Counted from the stretch's first letter, positions 25,823 through 34,625 are shown. The stretch: 53,478 nt of DNA from an uncultured Erysipelotrichaceae bacterium (GCA_902778375.1 CACYXJ010000006.1:1-53478); one strand, 5' to 3'. A program made the numbers and translations. Notes: generated by a model not told the origin, from the letters alone.

Positions 25823-25836
25823 TTTCACGTGAAACA
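25821..25836. other. parS: parS chromosome-segregation site
   Basis: TGTTTCACGTGAAACA is a perfect 16-bp palindrome matching the Bacillus parS consensus (TGTTNCACGTGAAACA). It is the ParB loading site. It lies between the serS terminator and the SRP RNA promoter, about 11 kb right of the dnaA-dnaN interval; parA and parB are encoded 10 kb further on. Confidence 0.93.
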
Positions 25837-25855
25837 AAGATAATAGAGTTATCAG

Positions 25856-25884
25856 TTGTTTCATCAAAAAGATTCGGTTATAAT
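25856..25884 (+). promoter_or_regulatory. Promoter of the SRP RNA gene
   Basis: TTGTTT (25856-25861), a 17-base spacer and an exact TATAAT (25879-25884) end about five bases before the first SRP RNA stem. Confidence 0.85.
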
Positions 25885-25888
25885 ACCT

Positions 25889-25968
25889 GTGGCACAGCAT
25901 TCATGGATAGAACCTGGTCAGGACCGGAAGGTAGCAGCCATACAACCCTCTGTTTGCGTGTGCCGCTT
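25889..25968 (+). ncRNA. ffs: Signal recognition particle RNA, small bacterial type
   Basis: The hallmark apical segment CCTGGTCAGGACCGGAAGG followed by TAGCAGCC lies at about 25913-25939, containing the GGAA tetraloop and the symmetric internal loop bound by Ffh. The ends pair (GTGGCACA with TGTGCCGC), giving an 80-base hairpin without an Alu domain. A short T-run follows. The RNA joins Ffh to direct membrane proteins to the translocon. In Bacillus scr lies between tadA and dnaX; here it precedes tadA. Confidence 0.93.
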
Positions 25969-25975
25969 TTAATTT

Positions 25976-26461
25976 ATGGAAAAGAACGCAGAATACTACA
26001 TGAGAATGGCTTTGAAAGAAGCAGAAAAAGCCAGAGATATGGATGAAGTTCCGGTCGGATGTGTAATTGTAAAGGATGATAAGATCATTGCCAGAGCCCA
26101 TAACCTTCGGGAACACAAGCAGCTGGCAACAGCCCACGCAGAACTTCTGGCAATTCAGAAGGCCTGTAAGAAGCTGGATACATGGTGTCTGAATGAATGT
26201 GACCTTTATGTTACGTTGGAACCGTGTATGATGTGCACCGGTGCAATAGAAAATGCCCGTCTGCATGCGCTTTATTATGGAACAGCCGACGAAAAAGCCG
26301 GAACAGTGGATTCTCTGGTCCAGATCAGGACACTTCCGCACCTCCGGGCATATCCAAAAGAAATACACAGTGGTATCCTGAAAGAGGAATGTGCAGCGAT
26401 TCTGTCGGAATTTTTCAGAAACAAAAGAAAGATTCAGAAAAATACAGTTAAAAAGGGATGA
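25976..26461 (+). CDS. tadA: tRNA adenosine(34) deaminase TadA
   Basis: A zinc deaminase that makes inosine at the wobble base of tRNA-Arg(ACG). The 161 residues show HAE (His54, Glu56) and PCMMC (Cys84, Cys87), the zinc ligands and catalytic Glu, plus the typical N-terminus MRMALKEAEKARDMDEVPVG. The ATG lies only a few bases after the SRP RNA T-run with no Shine-Dalgarno sequence (TTTTAATTT before ATG). It may therefore be read from SRP RNA read-through transcripts or an unseen promoter. A terminator follows. Confidence 0.93.
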   Translation: MEKNAEYYMRMALKEAEKARDMDEVPVGCVIVKDDKIIARAHNLREHKQLATAHAELLAIQKACKKLDTWCLNECDLYVTLEPCMMCTGAIENARLHALYYGTADEKAGTVDSLVQIRTLPHLRAYPKEIHSGILKEECAAILSEFFRNKRKIQKNTVKKG

Positions 26462-26471
26462 TTGCGTCCAA

Positions 26472-26499
26472 ATACCTGCTATTACAGGCAGGTATTTTT
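26472..26499 (+). terminator. Terminator after tadA
   Basis: ATACCTGC and GCAGGTAT pair across a loop and are followed by TTTTTG. A TATAAT (26502-26507) lies right behind it and may be the -10 of a dnaX promoter, though no good -35 is visible. Confidence 0.82.
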
Positions 26500-26528
26500 G
26501 TTATAATGTTTAAATCAGGAGAAAACGG

Positions 26529-28322
26529 ATGTCAAAGATTGCCTTATATCAGAAATACAGATCAGCTACATTTGAAGAAGTCGTAGGCCAGGAATATATA
26601 GTGAAATCAATAAAAAATGCAGTCCGTACCCATAAAGTAGGCCATGCATATTTATTTTGCGGTCCCCGCGGTACCGGAAAAACAACAATGGCAAGACTTC
26701 TGGCAAAGGCTGTAAACTGCGACAATCCTGAAAAAGCACCATGCGGTGTATGTGACAACTGCATCGCTGCTGCCGAAGGAACTCATCCGGATATTATTGA
26801 AATCAATGCTGCAAACGAGACTCACGTGGAAGACATCAGGGATCTGATTGAACGTTCCCGTCTGGCTCCGATGCAGGGAAGACATAAAATCTATATTATT
26901 GACGAAGTGCATCAGCTTTCCAGTGCTGCTTCTTCCGCTTTGCTGAAAACATTGGAAGAGCCGCCGGAAAACGTGATTTTCATTCTGGCAACGACTGATC
27001 CGCAGAAACTTCTGCCGACAATCATCTCCAGATGCCAGCGTTATGATTTCACCAAGGTCAGAAAGGATCAGATCCGGGATCATCTTCTGGACATTGCAAA
27101 TAAAGAAGATATTCTGCTGGAAAATGATGCGGCTGAGCTGATTGCGGTGCTTGCGGACGGCGGAATGCGCGATGCCTTAAGCATTATGGACCAGTGTGCG
27201 TCCTATACCGGCGATGAAATCACAGCTGAAGCGGTCGACAGGATATACGGATTGACCACAACAGCGGAAAAAATCGCTCTGGTAAAGGATATTCTCAACT
27301 GCGATCTGGAAAGCCTCCTCAACAGGATCCGCAGCTATGAACAGCGCGGAATCGACCTGCAGAGATTCACGGACGGTCTTCTGGATGTCATGAAAGACAC
27401 GGTTATCTATGCAAATACTCATAAGACAGCATTGCTGAAGGTTATGAGCAGGGAAGAGGCGGAAGACCTTTCAGAGATGGTTTCGCCGGAAACATGCATG
27501 CATATAGCAGATGAACTGATTTCTGCCCGTGAACGCTTTCGTTTTGCACAATCGGCAGTTACGGTATTTGAAGTGGCATGTCTGAAACTTGCGGTAGAAA
27601 CAGGAACACCGGAAACAGCACCGGAAGAAAAACCAAAACCGGTCGCAAAGCCGGCTGTTAAACCGGAACCGGCGAAAAAGATGCCGGAACCAGTTAAAAC
27701 AGCAGAAATACCGCAGCCGGAAGTTCCGTTGATCCAGGCGCAGCCGAGTCTTGAACTGCCTGAATCGGAAGTTACAGAACCAGTACAGAAGGTTATCCAG
27801 GAAGAAAAAACTGAAGAAGTCATACAGAAAGCAGATAATACAGCCGTTTTGCCGGATGAAGAAGGAGAAATCAGTTTTGATATCCTGAAACTGCTTGTTC
27901 AGTGCCGCAAGGATGAAAAGAAAGTGGATGAAGAACTGTTCGACCATATCAGGGCAATGATGGATCTTCCCAGCCGCAAATATACGGCATTGCTGCACGA
28001 TACGAAAATCGGAGCATCCGGACGAGACTGTCTGATTCTTGTCTGCAAGAATAACGCAGCAGCATCAAGGATCAATGACCGGAAGATGAATGAAGAACTT
28101 TACCGATTTATGAAAAAGCGTCTGGAAATCGACAAGATGGTATTTGCTGTCACGGAAAGCCAGTTCAAGGATGCTTCCCTGACGTTCCGGACACTGATGC
28201 ACAGCAATCAGCTGCCGGAAGCCTGTGAAATCGAGAGATATCCGGACATGCAGATAAAGGAAGAAAACACCGAAGATAAGATCAAAGCTCTGTTCGGGGC
28301 TGACAATGTAGAAATCATATAG
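26529..28322 (+). CDS. dnaX: DNA polymerase III subunits gamma and tau
   Basis: The clamp-loader ATPase. The 597 residues include Walker A GPRGTGKTTMAR (about 45-55), a zinc module (CDNPEKAPCGVCDNC), Walker B IYIIDEVHQLS and the sensor region LATTDPQKL. A Pro/Glu/Lys/Val-rich linker at about 360-445 (EEKPKPVAKPAVKPEP) joins a C-terminal tau-like domain. I saw no clear slippery heptamer for a gamma form. CAGGAG precedes the ATG. It leads ebfC and recR, the usual dnaX-yaaK-recR set. Confidence 0.96.
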   Translation: MSKIALYQKYRSATFEEVVGQEYIVKSIKNAVRTHKVGHAYLFCGPRGTGKTTMARLLAKAVNCDNPEKAPCGVCDNCIAAAEGTHPDIIEINAANETHVEDIRDLIERSRLAPMQGRHKIYIIDEVHQLSSAASSALLKTLEEPPENVIFILATTDPQKLLPTIISRCQRYDFTKVRKDQIRDHLLDIANKEDILLENDAAELIAVLADGGMRDALSIMDQCASYTGDEITAEAVDRIYGLTTTAEKIALVKDILNCDLESLLNRIRSYEQRGIDLQRFTDGLLDVMKDTVIYANTHKTALLKVMSREEAEDLSEMVSPETCMHIADELISARERFRFAQSAVTVFEVACLKLAVETGTPETAPEEKPKPVAKPAVKPEPAKKMPEPVKTAEIPQPEVPLIQAQPSLELPESEVTEPVQKVIQEEKTEEVIQKADNTAVLPDEEGEISFDILKLLVQCRKDEKKVDEELFDHIRAMMDLPSRKYTALLHDTKIGASGRDCLILVCKNNAAASRINDRKMNEELYRFMKKRLEIDKMVFAVTESQFKDASLTFRTLMHSNQLPEACEIERYPDMQIKEENTEDKIKALFGADNVEII

Positions 28323-28332
28323 GAGAAAAAAG

Positions 28333-28632
28333 ATGGATCTGAAGAGTATTTTGGAACAGGCTCAGAAAATGCAGCAGGATCTGAGCGATATTGAGGCAGA
28401 ACTCAATGAAACAGTATATGAAGGCACATCACAGGGCGTGACTGTCAAGGTCAATGGCCGTTGCGAAATGCAGGAAATCGTGATTCCTGACGATCTGGTG
28501 AATCCGGAAGATAAGGAAATGCTTCAGGATCTGATCCTGATTGCCCAGAACGAAGCAGTCGGCAAAGCCGCAAAGGATAAGGAAGAAAAACTCGGAGCCG
28601 CGACCGCAGGGCTGAAGCTTCCGGGGATGTAA
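28333..28632 (+). CDS. ebfC: Nucleoid-associated protein, YbaB/EbfC family
   Basis: A 99-residue dimeric DNA-binding protein. The family pattern is present: LEQAQKMQQDLSDIEAELN, then a strand-rich core (VKVNGRCEMQEIVIPDDLV) and a C-terminal helix (ALIAQNEA-like, here LIAQNEAVGKAAKDKEE). AGGAG precedes the start, 10 bases after dnaX; recR follows after 3 bases. The role is broad DNA binding near recombination functions. Confidence 0.93.
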   Translation: MDLKSILEQAQKMQQDLSDIEAELNETVYEGTSQGVTVKVNGRCEMQEIVIPDDLVNPEDKEMLQDLILIAQNEAVGKAAKDKEEKLGAATAGLKLPGM

Positions 28633-28635
28633 TTC

Positions 28636-29232
28636 ATGTATCCGAAAAGCCTACAGGAACTGATCGAACATTTCCGCCGTCTGCCGGGAGTCGGAGAAAA
28701 GACAGCGGAACGGTACGCTTTGTCAGTCACCGATATGGAGGAACTGGATGTCCGGGAATTTGCCCGGGCACTTGTCAACATCAAGGAAAAACTGACCCGC
28801 TGCCGGATCTGCGGAAACCTCTCAGAAGCCGAGGAATGCTCGATATGTTCCGATAATAGTAGAAATAAGAAACTGATATTTGTCGTGCAGTCCGCAAAGG
28901 ATGTGCTGGCTATGGAAAAAACGAACGAATACCGTGGTGTATACCATGTTCTTAACGGCCTGATTTCCTCTTCAAAGGGAAAAATGCCGGAAGACCTCAA
29001 TATTGAGGATCTTCTGAAACGTGCCGAGGATGCCGAAGAAGTCATCCTGGCAACAAGTACGACCATGGATGGGGAAACTACCGCCATGTACCTCAGCAAA
29101 CTGCTGAAGGAACAGTGTCCGGAAGTTCTCGTGACGCGTATCGCACACGGACTTCCGTCCGGCGGAATGCTGGATTATGCAGATGAGATTACTTTGGCAC
29201 ATGCGCTGAGCGACCGCCGGCGTATGGGATGA
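28636..29232 (+). CDS. recR: Recombination protein RecR
   Basis: RecR works with RecO and RecF to load RecA at gaps. The 198 residues show a helix-hairpin-helix (LPGVGEKTAERYALSV), a zinc finger (CRICGNLSEAEECSIC), a TOPRIM domain (IFVVQSAKDVLAMEKTNEY) and a C-terminal Walker-B-like segment (RIAHGLPSGGMLDYADEITL). The start is three bases after ebfC with only a modest GGGG-type site. The stop overlaps an upstream ATG of the fhs frame that was not chosen as the fhs start. Confidence 0.96.
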   Translation: MYPKSLQELIEHFRRLPGVGEKTAERYALSVTDMEELDVREFARALVNIKEKLTRCRICGNLSEAEECSICSDNSRNKKLIFVVQSAKDVLAMEKTNEYRGVYHVLNGLISSSKGKMPEDLNIEDLLKRAEDAEEVILATSTTMDGETTAMYLSKLLKEQCPEVLVTRIAHGLPSGGMLDYADEITLAHALSDRRRMG

Positions 29233-29249
29233 ATAACGGGAGGATATAC

Positions 29250-30917
29250 ATGAACAACGATTTAAGAATTGCTCAGGCAGCTACTCTGGAAGATATCAGA
29301 GTCATTGCAAAAAAAGCAGGAATCGACGAGAAGTTCCTGGAACCGTACGGAAATGACAAAGCAAAGCTTTCGGACGGACTGAAAGAAACAGTCAAGGACA
29401 ATCCGGACGGAAAACTGATTCTTGTTACAGCGATCAACCCGACAAAGGCAGGTGAAGGAAAATCCACCACAACGATCGGTCTGGCAGACGGACTTGCCAA
29501 AGCCGGCAAGAATGTCATGGCCTGTCTGCGTGAACCGTCACTCGGTCCGGTCTTCGGACTCAAAGGCGGCGCGACCGGCGGCGGTTATGCCCAGGTTGTT
29601 CCGATGGAGGCCATCAACCTGCATTTTACCGGTGATATGCATGCCATTACGACAGCCAACAACCTGATCGCGGCAGTTCTGGACAATTCCATTTTCCAGG
29701 GCAATCCGCTCAACATCGATCCGGCAAAGGTTGTATGGAAGAGATGCCTGGATATGAACGACCGCACTCTGCGTGATATTACGATCGGTCAGAAGAAAAA
29801 GTCCAACGGTGTGGAAAGGGAAGATCACTTCGTCATTACTGTCGCGACGGAAGTCATGGCGATCCTCTGCCTTTCCAAGGATCTGAAGGATTTTGAAGAA
29901 AGAATTTCCAGATGCGTTGTTGCCTATACATATGATGACAAACCTGTAACCGTCAAGGATATCGGCGCTGCAGGTGCGGCAACAGTTGTCATGAAGGAAG
30001 CACTCAAGCCGAACCTCGTCCAGACACTGGAACATACTCCGGTTCTCGTCCATGGCGGACCATTCGCCAATATCGCCCACGGCTGCAATTCTGTAGCAGC
30101 TACGACCCTGGCACTGAAGCTTGCTGACTATGTTGTCACCGAAGCAGGATTCGGCGCCGACCTCGGAGCTGAGAAGTTCCTCGATATCAAGTGCCGCAGC
30201 GCCAACCTGAAACCGAGCGCAGTTGTCCTGGTCGCAACGGTCAGAGCATTGAAGATGCATGGCGGCGTAGAACAGGAAAATCTCGATGAAGAAAACATCG
30301 AAGCACTGCTGGAAGGCACAAAGAACCTTGCCAAGCATATCGAATCTGTCAAGGCGTTCCGTCTGCCGTATGTCGTGGCTGTCAACAAGTTCACCAAGGA
30401 TACGCCGGCGGAAGTCAAAGCACTGCTTGACTGGTGCCATGAGAACGGTCACCCGGTTGCAGAAGCTGATGGCTGGGCCAGAGGCGGAGACGGCATGCAG
30501 GAACTTGCGGCCGAAGTCATCCGTCTGACGGAACAGGACAACGACTTCACATATGTCTATGACACTGATGAAAGCATTGAAAGCAAGATTGAGAAAATCT
30601 CGAAGATTGTTTACGGGGCTGACGATGTGGAATTTGCCGATCTGGCGAAGGAAAAGATTGCGGAATTTGAAAAGCACGGCTGGGACAAACTGCCGGTCTG
30701 CATGGCAAAGACACCGCTGTCTCTGACCGACGATGACAAGATCAAGGGAAGACCGGATCATTTCACCATTCATGTCAGAGATCTGAGCATCTCTGCCGGT
30801 GCCGGCTTTGTGGTTGCCTATACCGGCAACATCCTGACCATGCCGGGTCTGCCGAAAGTGCCGGCAGCGGTCAACATGGGTGTGGACGAAGACGGAAACA
30901 CCTACGGACTGTTCTGA
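29250..30917 (+). CDS. fhs: Formate-tetrahydrofolate ligase
   Basis: Makes 10-formyltetrahydrofolate from formate, ATP and THF, feeding purine synthesis, initiator tRNA formylation and, in some anaerobes, acetogenesis. The 555 residues match the family, with P-loop PTKAGEGKSTTTIGLADGL near residue 60 and the conserved EPSLGPVFGLKGGATGGGY and VTEAGFGADLGAEKF. The ATG at 29250 was chosen for its GGGAGG site; the frame also opens at 29229 inside the recR end. A PUA-like gene follows after 21 bases. Confidence 0.97.
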   Translation: MNNDLRIAQAATLEDIRVIAKKAGIDEKFLEPYGNDKAKLSDGLKETVKDNPDGKLILVTAINPTKAGEGKSTTTIGLADGLAKAGKNVMACLREPSLGPVFGLKGGATGGGYAQVVPMEAINLHFTGDMHAITTANNLIAAVLDNSIFQGNPLNIDPAKVVWKRCLDMNDRTLRDITIGQKKKSNGVEREDHFVITVATEVMAILCLSKDLKDFEERISRCVVAYTYDDKPVTVKDIGAAGAATVVMKEALKPNLVQTLEHTPVLVHGGPFANIAHGCNSVAATTLALKLADYVVTEAGFGADLGAEKFLDIKCRSANLKPSAVVLVATVRALKMHGGVEQENLDEENIEALLEGTKNLAKHIESVKAFRLPYVVAVNKFTKDTPAEVKALLDWCHENGHPVAEADGWARGGDGMQELAAEVIRLTEQDNDFTYVYDTDESIESKIEKISKIVYGADDVEFADLAKEKIAEFEKHGWDKLPVCMAKTPLSLTDDDKIKGRPDHFTIHVRDLSISAGAGFVVAYTGNILTMPGLPKVPAAVNMGVDEDGNTYGLF

Positions 30918-30938
30918 TTTAAATTAAAGGATTAACCG

Positions 30939-31838
30939 ATGAGTTCAATAGCATATGTGACAGATGAAAAAATGCTGGAATATCACCGCCTGTGCAGAAA
31001 CAGGGATATTCTGTTCTGGCGTTTATCCAGCCGCAAAAAGTTCACGGACTTCCGCAAAGGGGATCTGCTGTTCTTTTTCGCGCGTCCTGCTCACAGCCGC
31101 CGCAAGGGACTCATCGGTTATGCACATTTTGATTCGGTAAAAAGACTGTCATTGCGGCAGATGTGGAACAAGTTCAATACTTCCACAGGATACGATTCCA
31201 TGCAGCTGCTGAGCGAAGCGATCGCCAAGGCGGCAAAAGGCAGTATTCCCAAACAGATGAGCTGCCTGCTGCTGCGTGATGTCGTTTTCTTTGTCAGTCC
31301 GATCTTTCCCGAGGAAGTGGGAATTGAAATACCGATGAATCTGGAAAGTTACTGCTATCTTGACCGCAATAACCCCCGTCTGACAGTCGATATCCTGAAT
31401 CTTGCCCAGGAGAGGGGAATCGATCTCTGGAGTGCAGCGGAAAATGCTGATCCGGAAAGGGTCTTTGCCCGCGACGGGATCCGCCATAAGTTCGCCGTGA
31501 TCCACAGGGAAATCGGCAAGGAAGGCGGCAGCGAGAAAGAACGCAGCATTTGCAGCCGTCTGGCAAAAGAAAAAGTTGAAGAAGAAGGCTGGGAGATGAT
31601 CCGCGGATCGGCCTCCGAATGTCTGAAGGTGACAGATACAGCAGTGCATATTGCCTTGCCGTATGCGGTACAGGCCAATGACAGGGATATCCGGATCCGC
31701 GAACTGTTCGGCCGCATGACGATGTACCGGCTGCTGGCGGAAAAATACCAGGCCGGGAAACCGATTCAGTTCGAACTGCTGGGTGAAAAGATCCCGGAGC
31801 GGATCAGGGAAATGACGGAGCAGCTGAATCATGCGTGA
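30939..31838 (+). CDS. Unknown protein with PUA-like (EVE/ASCH-type) N-terminal region
   Basis: I do not recognise this 299-residue soluble protein as a named family. Residues 20-130 carry a pattern reminiscent of PUA-like EVE or ASCH domains: ILFWRLSSRKKFTDFRKGD, LLFFFARP, KGLIGYAHFDSVKRLSLRQM, then W and GYDS. Such folds bind modified bases or RNA. The C-terminal half is helical and charged (KEGGSEKERSICSRLAKEKV) with no visible catalytic motif. AAAGGA precedes the ATG. It overlaps mnmG by 8 bases and follows fhs by 21, so it is probably expressed with a tRNA-modification enzyme. The domain call is inference. Confidence 0.6.
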   Translation: MSSIAYVTDEKMLEYHRLCRNRDILFWRLSSRKKFTDFRKGDLLFFFARPAHSRRKGLIGYAHFDSVKRLSLRQMWNKFNTSTGYDSMQLLSEAIAKAAKGSIPKQMSCLLLRDVVFFVSPIFPEEVGIEIPMNLESYCYLDRNNPRLTVDILNLAQERGIDLWSAAENADPERVFARDGIRHKFAVIHREIGKEGGSEKERSICSRLAKEKVEEEGWEMIRGSASECLKVTDTAVHIALPYAVQANDRDIRIRELFGRMTMYRLLAEKYQAGKPIQFELLGEKIPERIREMTEQLNHA

Positions 31839-33720
31839 TTTTGATATTATCGTTATTGGCGGCGGCCATGCAGGAATTGAAGCTGCGCTGGCCGCTGCCC
31901 GTTTACATAAGAAGACATGTCTTCTCACACTGAGTATCCAGAATATCGGCAAGATGCCCTGCAATCCGTCAGTCGGCGGACCGGCCAAGGGCATTGTTGT
32001 CCGGGAAATTGACGCCCTTGGCGGACAGATGCCTGTTACAGCTGACCGTACGGCACTGCAGTTCAAGATGCTCAACAGCGCCAAAGGGCCTGGCGTCCGG
32101 GCGCTTCGAGTACAGTCTGACAAGATCGCCTACAGCAGGGACATGCAGAATGTCTGTCTGCATCAGGAAAACCTGACCGTCATGGAAGCGATGGCGGTGG
32201 AACTGGTTTGCGAAAACCGCAAGGTCAAAGGAGTCAGACTGAAGGACGGATCTTTTATTTCCTCGGAAATAATCATTCTGACGACAGGAACTTACATGGC
32301 CGGTGTCAATATGATATCGGACGAAGTGAAGAAGGGCGGACCGGATCTTGAGGAAACGACGGAAGATCTTTCGGCTTCCCTCAGGGAAAACGGTCTGCGC
32401 ACATTCCGCCTGAAGACGGGAACACCGCCGCGGGTTCTGACAAAATCGATCGATTTCTCCAAAACGAGGATCGAACTGGGAACCGATGCTTTTCTGCGGT
32501 TTTCTGCGGAGACAGAATCCATCCGGCCGTTTGACCGGCAGGTTCCCTGCTATATGACATACACGACACCGCAGACCCATGAGATCATCATGGCAAATCT
32601 GAACAGATCGTCGATGTATTCCGGTGTTGTCAAAGGTGTCGGGCCGCGTTACTGCCCGTCGATTGAAGATAAGCTTGTCCGGTTCAGCGATAAGCCGCGT
32701 CATCTTCTGTTTCTTGAACCGGAGTCCCTGTCAATGGATACAACATATGTTCAGGGGTTCTCCACTTCTCTGCCAAGGGATGTTCAGGAGAGAATGACGC
32801 ACAGTCTGCCGGGATTTGAGAATTGTATTATCAAAAAGTATGCTTATGCGATCGAATATGATGCCATCGATCCGATTCAGATGAAACCGACATTCGAATC
32901 GAAGATCATCGAAAATCTGTTTACAGCCGGACAGGTCAACGGGACTTCCGGATATGAAGAGGCGGCCGGACAGGGAATCATGGCAGGTATCAATGCCTGC
33001 ATGAAACTGGAAGGCAGAAAACCGATCGTCTTCGGCCGCGATGAAGCGTATATCGGTGTACTGGTCGACGATCTGACAACAAAAGGCACAAAGGAACCAT
33101 ACCGGCTGCTTACCTCAAGAGCTGAGTTCCGTCTTCTGCTGCGCCATGACAATGCCGAAGAAAGACTGCTGGAAACCGGTTATGAAGTTGGGTTGATTTC
33201 GCCGGAAAGAAGAGAGCGGTATCTGCGGAAAATGGAACGTCTGCAGAAGATGAAGGACGAACTCAGACATACGGTATTTCAGCTGGATGATCCTTCTGTT
33301 GAAGAATATCTGAAACCGCTGGGATACAGTACGGGCGAGCATAAAGGTGTCAACGGCGAAGATCTGATCCGCAGACCAAATGTCACTGCCGCGGAGCTCT
33401 TCCGGCTGAACGGAATCGAGGCAGATCCGGAACTGGCGGAGAAGTGCGATATTGATATCAAGTACGAAGGATATATCAACAAAGCCCGCCGCGAAGCACA
33501 GCGGCTGAAGGGTATGGAAAATATTCCGCTGGGTACGGAATTCAATTATGACGAGGTCGATAATCTTTCCCTTGAAGGAAGACAGAAACTGATGGAATAC
33601 CAGCCGGCAACGATCGGTCAGGCATCACGTATCTCCGGTGTCAATCCTGCGGATATCGCTGTTCTGGCAATCGCAATCCGTCAGGGAAAAGGAAGAAAAT
33701 CCGCACCTGAAGAAAACTGA
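31831..33720 (+). CDS. mnmG: tRNA uridine-34 carboxymethylaminomethyl synthesis enzyme MnmG
   Basis: With MnmE, this FAD enzyme builds the cmnm5 group on wobble uridine of several tRNAs. The 629 residues show the dinucleotide-binding N-terminus IIVIGGGHAGIEAALAAARL, the signature GPGVRALRVQSDKIAYSRDM, EEAAGQGIMAGINA, and a helical C-terminus ending in SGVNPADIAVLAIAIRQGKG. It overlaps the PUA-like gene by 8 bases. Unlike Bacillus, mnmE is not adjacent but lies 9 kb downstream. A run of DnaA-box-like motifs follows. Confidence 0.97.
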   Translation: MRDFDIIVIGGGHAGIEAALAAARLHKKTCLLTLSIQNIGKMPCNPSVGGPAKGIVVREIDALGGQMPVTADRTALQFKMLNSAKGPGVRALRVQSDKIAYSRDMQNVCLHQENLTVMEAMAVELVCENRKVKGVRLKDGSFISSEIIILTTGTYMAGVNMISDEVKKGGPDLEETTEDLSASLRENGLRTFRLKTGTPPRVLTKSIDFSKTRIELGTDAFLRFSAETESIRPFDRQVPCYMTYTTPQTHEIIMANLNRSSMYSGVVKGVGPRYCPSIEDKLVRFSDKPRHLLFLEPESLSMDTTYVQGFSTSLPRDVQERMTHSLPGFENCIIKKYAYAIEYDAIDPIQMKPTFESKIIENLFTAGQVNGTSGYEEAAGQGIMAGINACMKLEGRKPIVFGRDEAYIGVLVDDLTTKGTKEPYRLLTSRAEFRLLLRHDNAEERLLETGYEVGLISPERRERYLRKMERLQKMKDELRHTVFQLDDPSVEEYLKPLGYSTGEHKGVNGEDLIRRPNVTAAELFRLNGIEADPELAEKCDIDIKYEGYINKARREAQRLKGMENIPLGTEFNYDEVDNLSLEGRQKLMEYQPATIGQASRISGVNPADIAVLAIAIRQGKGRKSAPEEN

Positions 33721-33749
33721 ATTCAGCCTTTAAATAAAGGATATTTGAT

Positions 33750-33872
33750 TGGTTGTGTGGAAAATTTTTGTTTCCACAACAGAGACAGTTGTATAAGAAA
33801 AAGAGGAAAAAGAAGTTTTCCACAATTGAAGGCAAAAACGAATTGATTGTGGAAAACTCAGCTTTCCACAAA
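33750..33872. other. Cluster of DnaA-box-like TTTCCACA motifs
   Basis: Five motifs lie in about 115 bases between mnmG and rsmG: TGTGGAAAA (33756-33764), GTTTCCACA (33770-33778), TTTTCCACA (33816-33824), TGTGGAAAA (33848-33856) and CTTTCCACA (33862-33870). The first two form an inverted repeat with a 7-base loop. The same 9-mer recurs in the dnaA region, so a DnaA-responsive element is plausible. None matches TTATCCACA exactly. Confidence 0.5.
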
Positions 33873-33926
33873 TTTGTTATATTCACAACCGTTACAGAAT
33901 GATAAAATGGTGGAAACGGAGGACAC

Positions 33927-34625
33927 ATGGATTTTGCACAGCTGCAGCAATTTGGAAAAGAAAACGGTGTAGTCATCACGGATGAAATGCTCAGGCAGCT
34001 GGAAATCTATATGGATCTTCTGATTTCGTGGAATGAGAAATTTAACCTGACTGCGGTCAGTCAGCCGGAGGAAATCATCGAACGACATTTCTGCGACTGT
34101 ATTGTTCCGCTGACGGTATTTGACATTGCCGGTTCGGTTGCCGACGTCGGCAGCGGTGCCGGATTTCCCGGTCTGGTCTGGAAGATCGTCCGTCCGGATC
34201 TGGAAATGACACTGATCGAACCGACCGGCAAGAGATGCACGTTTCTCAATGAAGTCATCCGCCGACTGGATCTGCAGAAGATCAGAGTGGTAAACGAGCG
34301 CAGTGAGGAACATGTGAAAGAATACCGTGAAGTATATGATATTGTGACTGCCAGGGCAGTCGCCAATCTGCGCGTGCTTCTGGAACTGTGCCTGCCTTTG
34401 GTCAGAACCGGAGGTGCATTTATCGCCATGAAGGGAAACCGCGGCGAAGAGGAAATGCAGGAATCCGCAAATGCCATGAAGACCCTTGGCGGCCGGACAG
34501 AAGCAGTTGAAACCGCATCTGTCGGCGGCCGGGAAACCGGTATGAATATTCTGATCCGCAAGGAGCGCCCGACACCTGTCCGTTATCCGCGCAATTACGG
34601 ACAGATCAAAAAGAAACCTCTTTAA
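33927..34625 (+). CDS. rsmG: 16S rRNA (guanine-527-N7)-methyltransferase RsmG
   Basis: Methylates G527 of 16S rRNA; loss often gives low-level streptomycin resistance. The 232 residues contain the N-terminal WNEKFNLTAV motif, the SAM-binding DVGSGAGFPGLVWKI, LIEPTGKRCTFLNEV and TARAVANLRVLLE. CGGAGG precedes the start. Its leader holds the DnaA-box-like cluster. noc follows after 15 bases, the usual rsmG-noc order. Confidence 0.96.
   Translation: MDFAQLQQFGKENGVVITDEMLRQLEIYMDLLISWNEKFNLTAVSQPEEIIERHFCDCIVPLTVFDIAGSVADVGSGAGFPGLVWKIVRPDLEMTLIEPTGKRCTFLNEVIRRLDLQKIRVVNERSEEHVKEYREVYDIVTARAVANLRVLLELCLPLVRTGGAFIAMKGNRGEEEMQESANAMKTLGGRTEAVETASVGGRETGMNILIRKERPTPVRYPRNYGQIKKKPL

Noticed and set aside
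26529..28322. Programmed frameshift in dnaX giving a gamma form
   Set aside because: I could not find a convincing slippery heptamer followed by a hairpin in the linker region.
33726..33745. Terminator after mnmG (CCTTT/AAAGG)
   Set aside because: The stem is only 5 bp of A-T-rich sequence and lacks a good T-run; TTTAAATTAAAGGA-like strings also recur before two other genes as ordinary ribosome-binding-site context.
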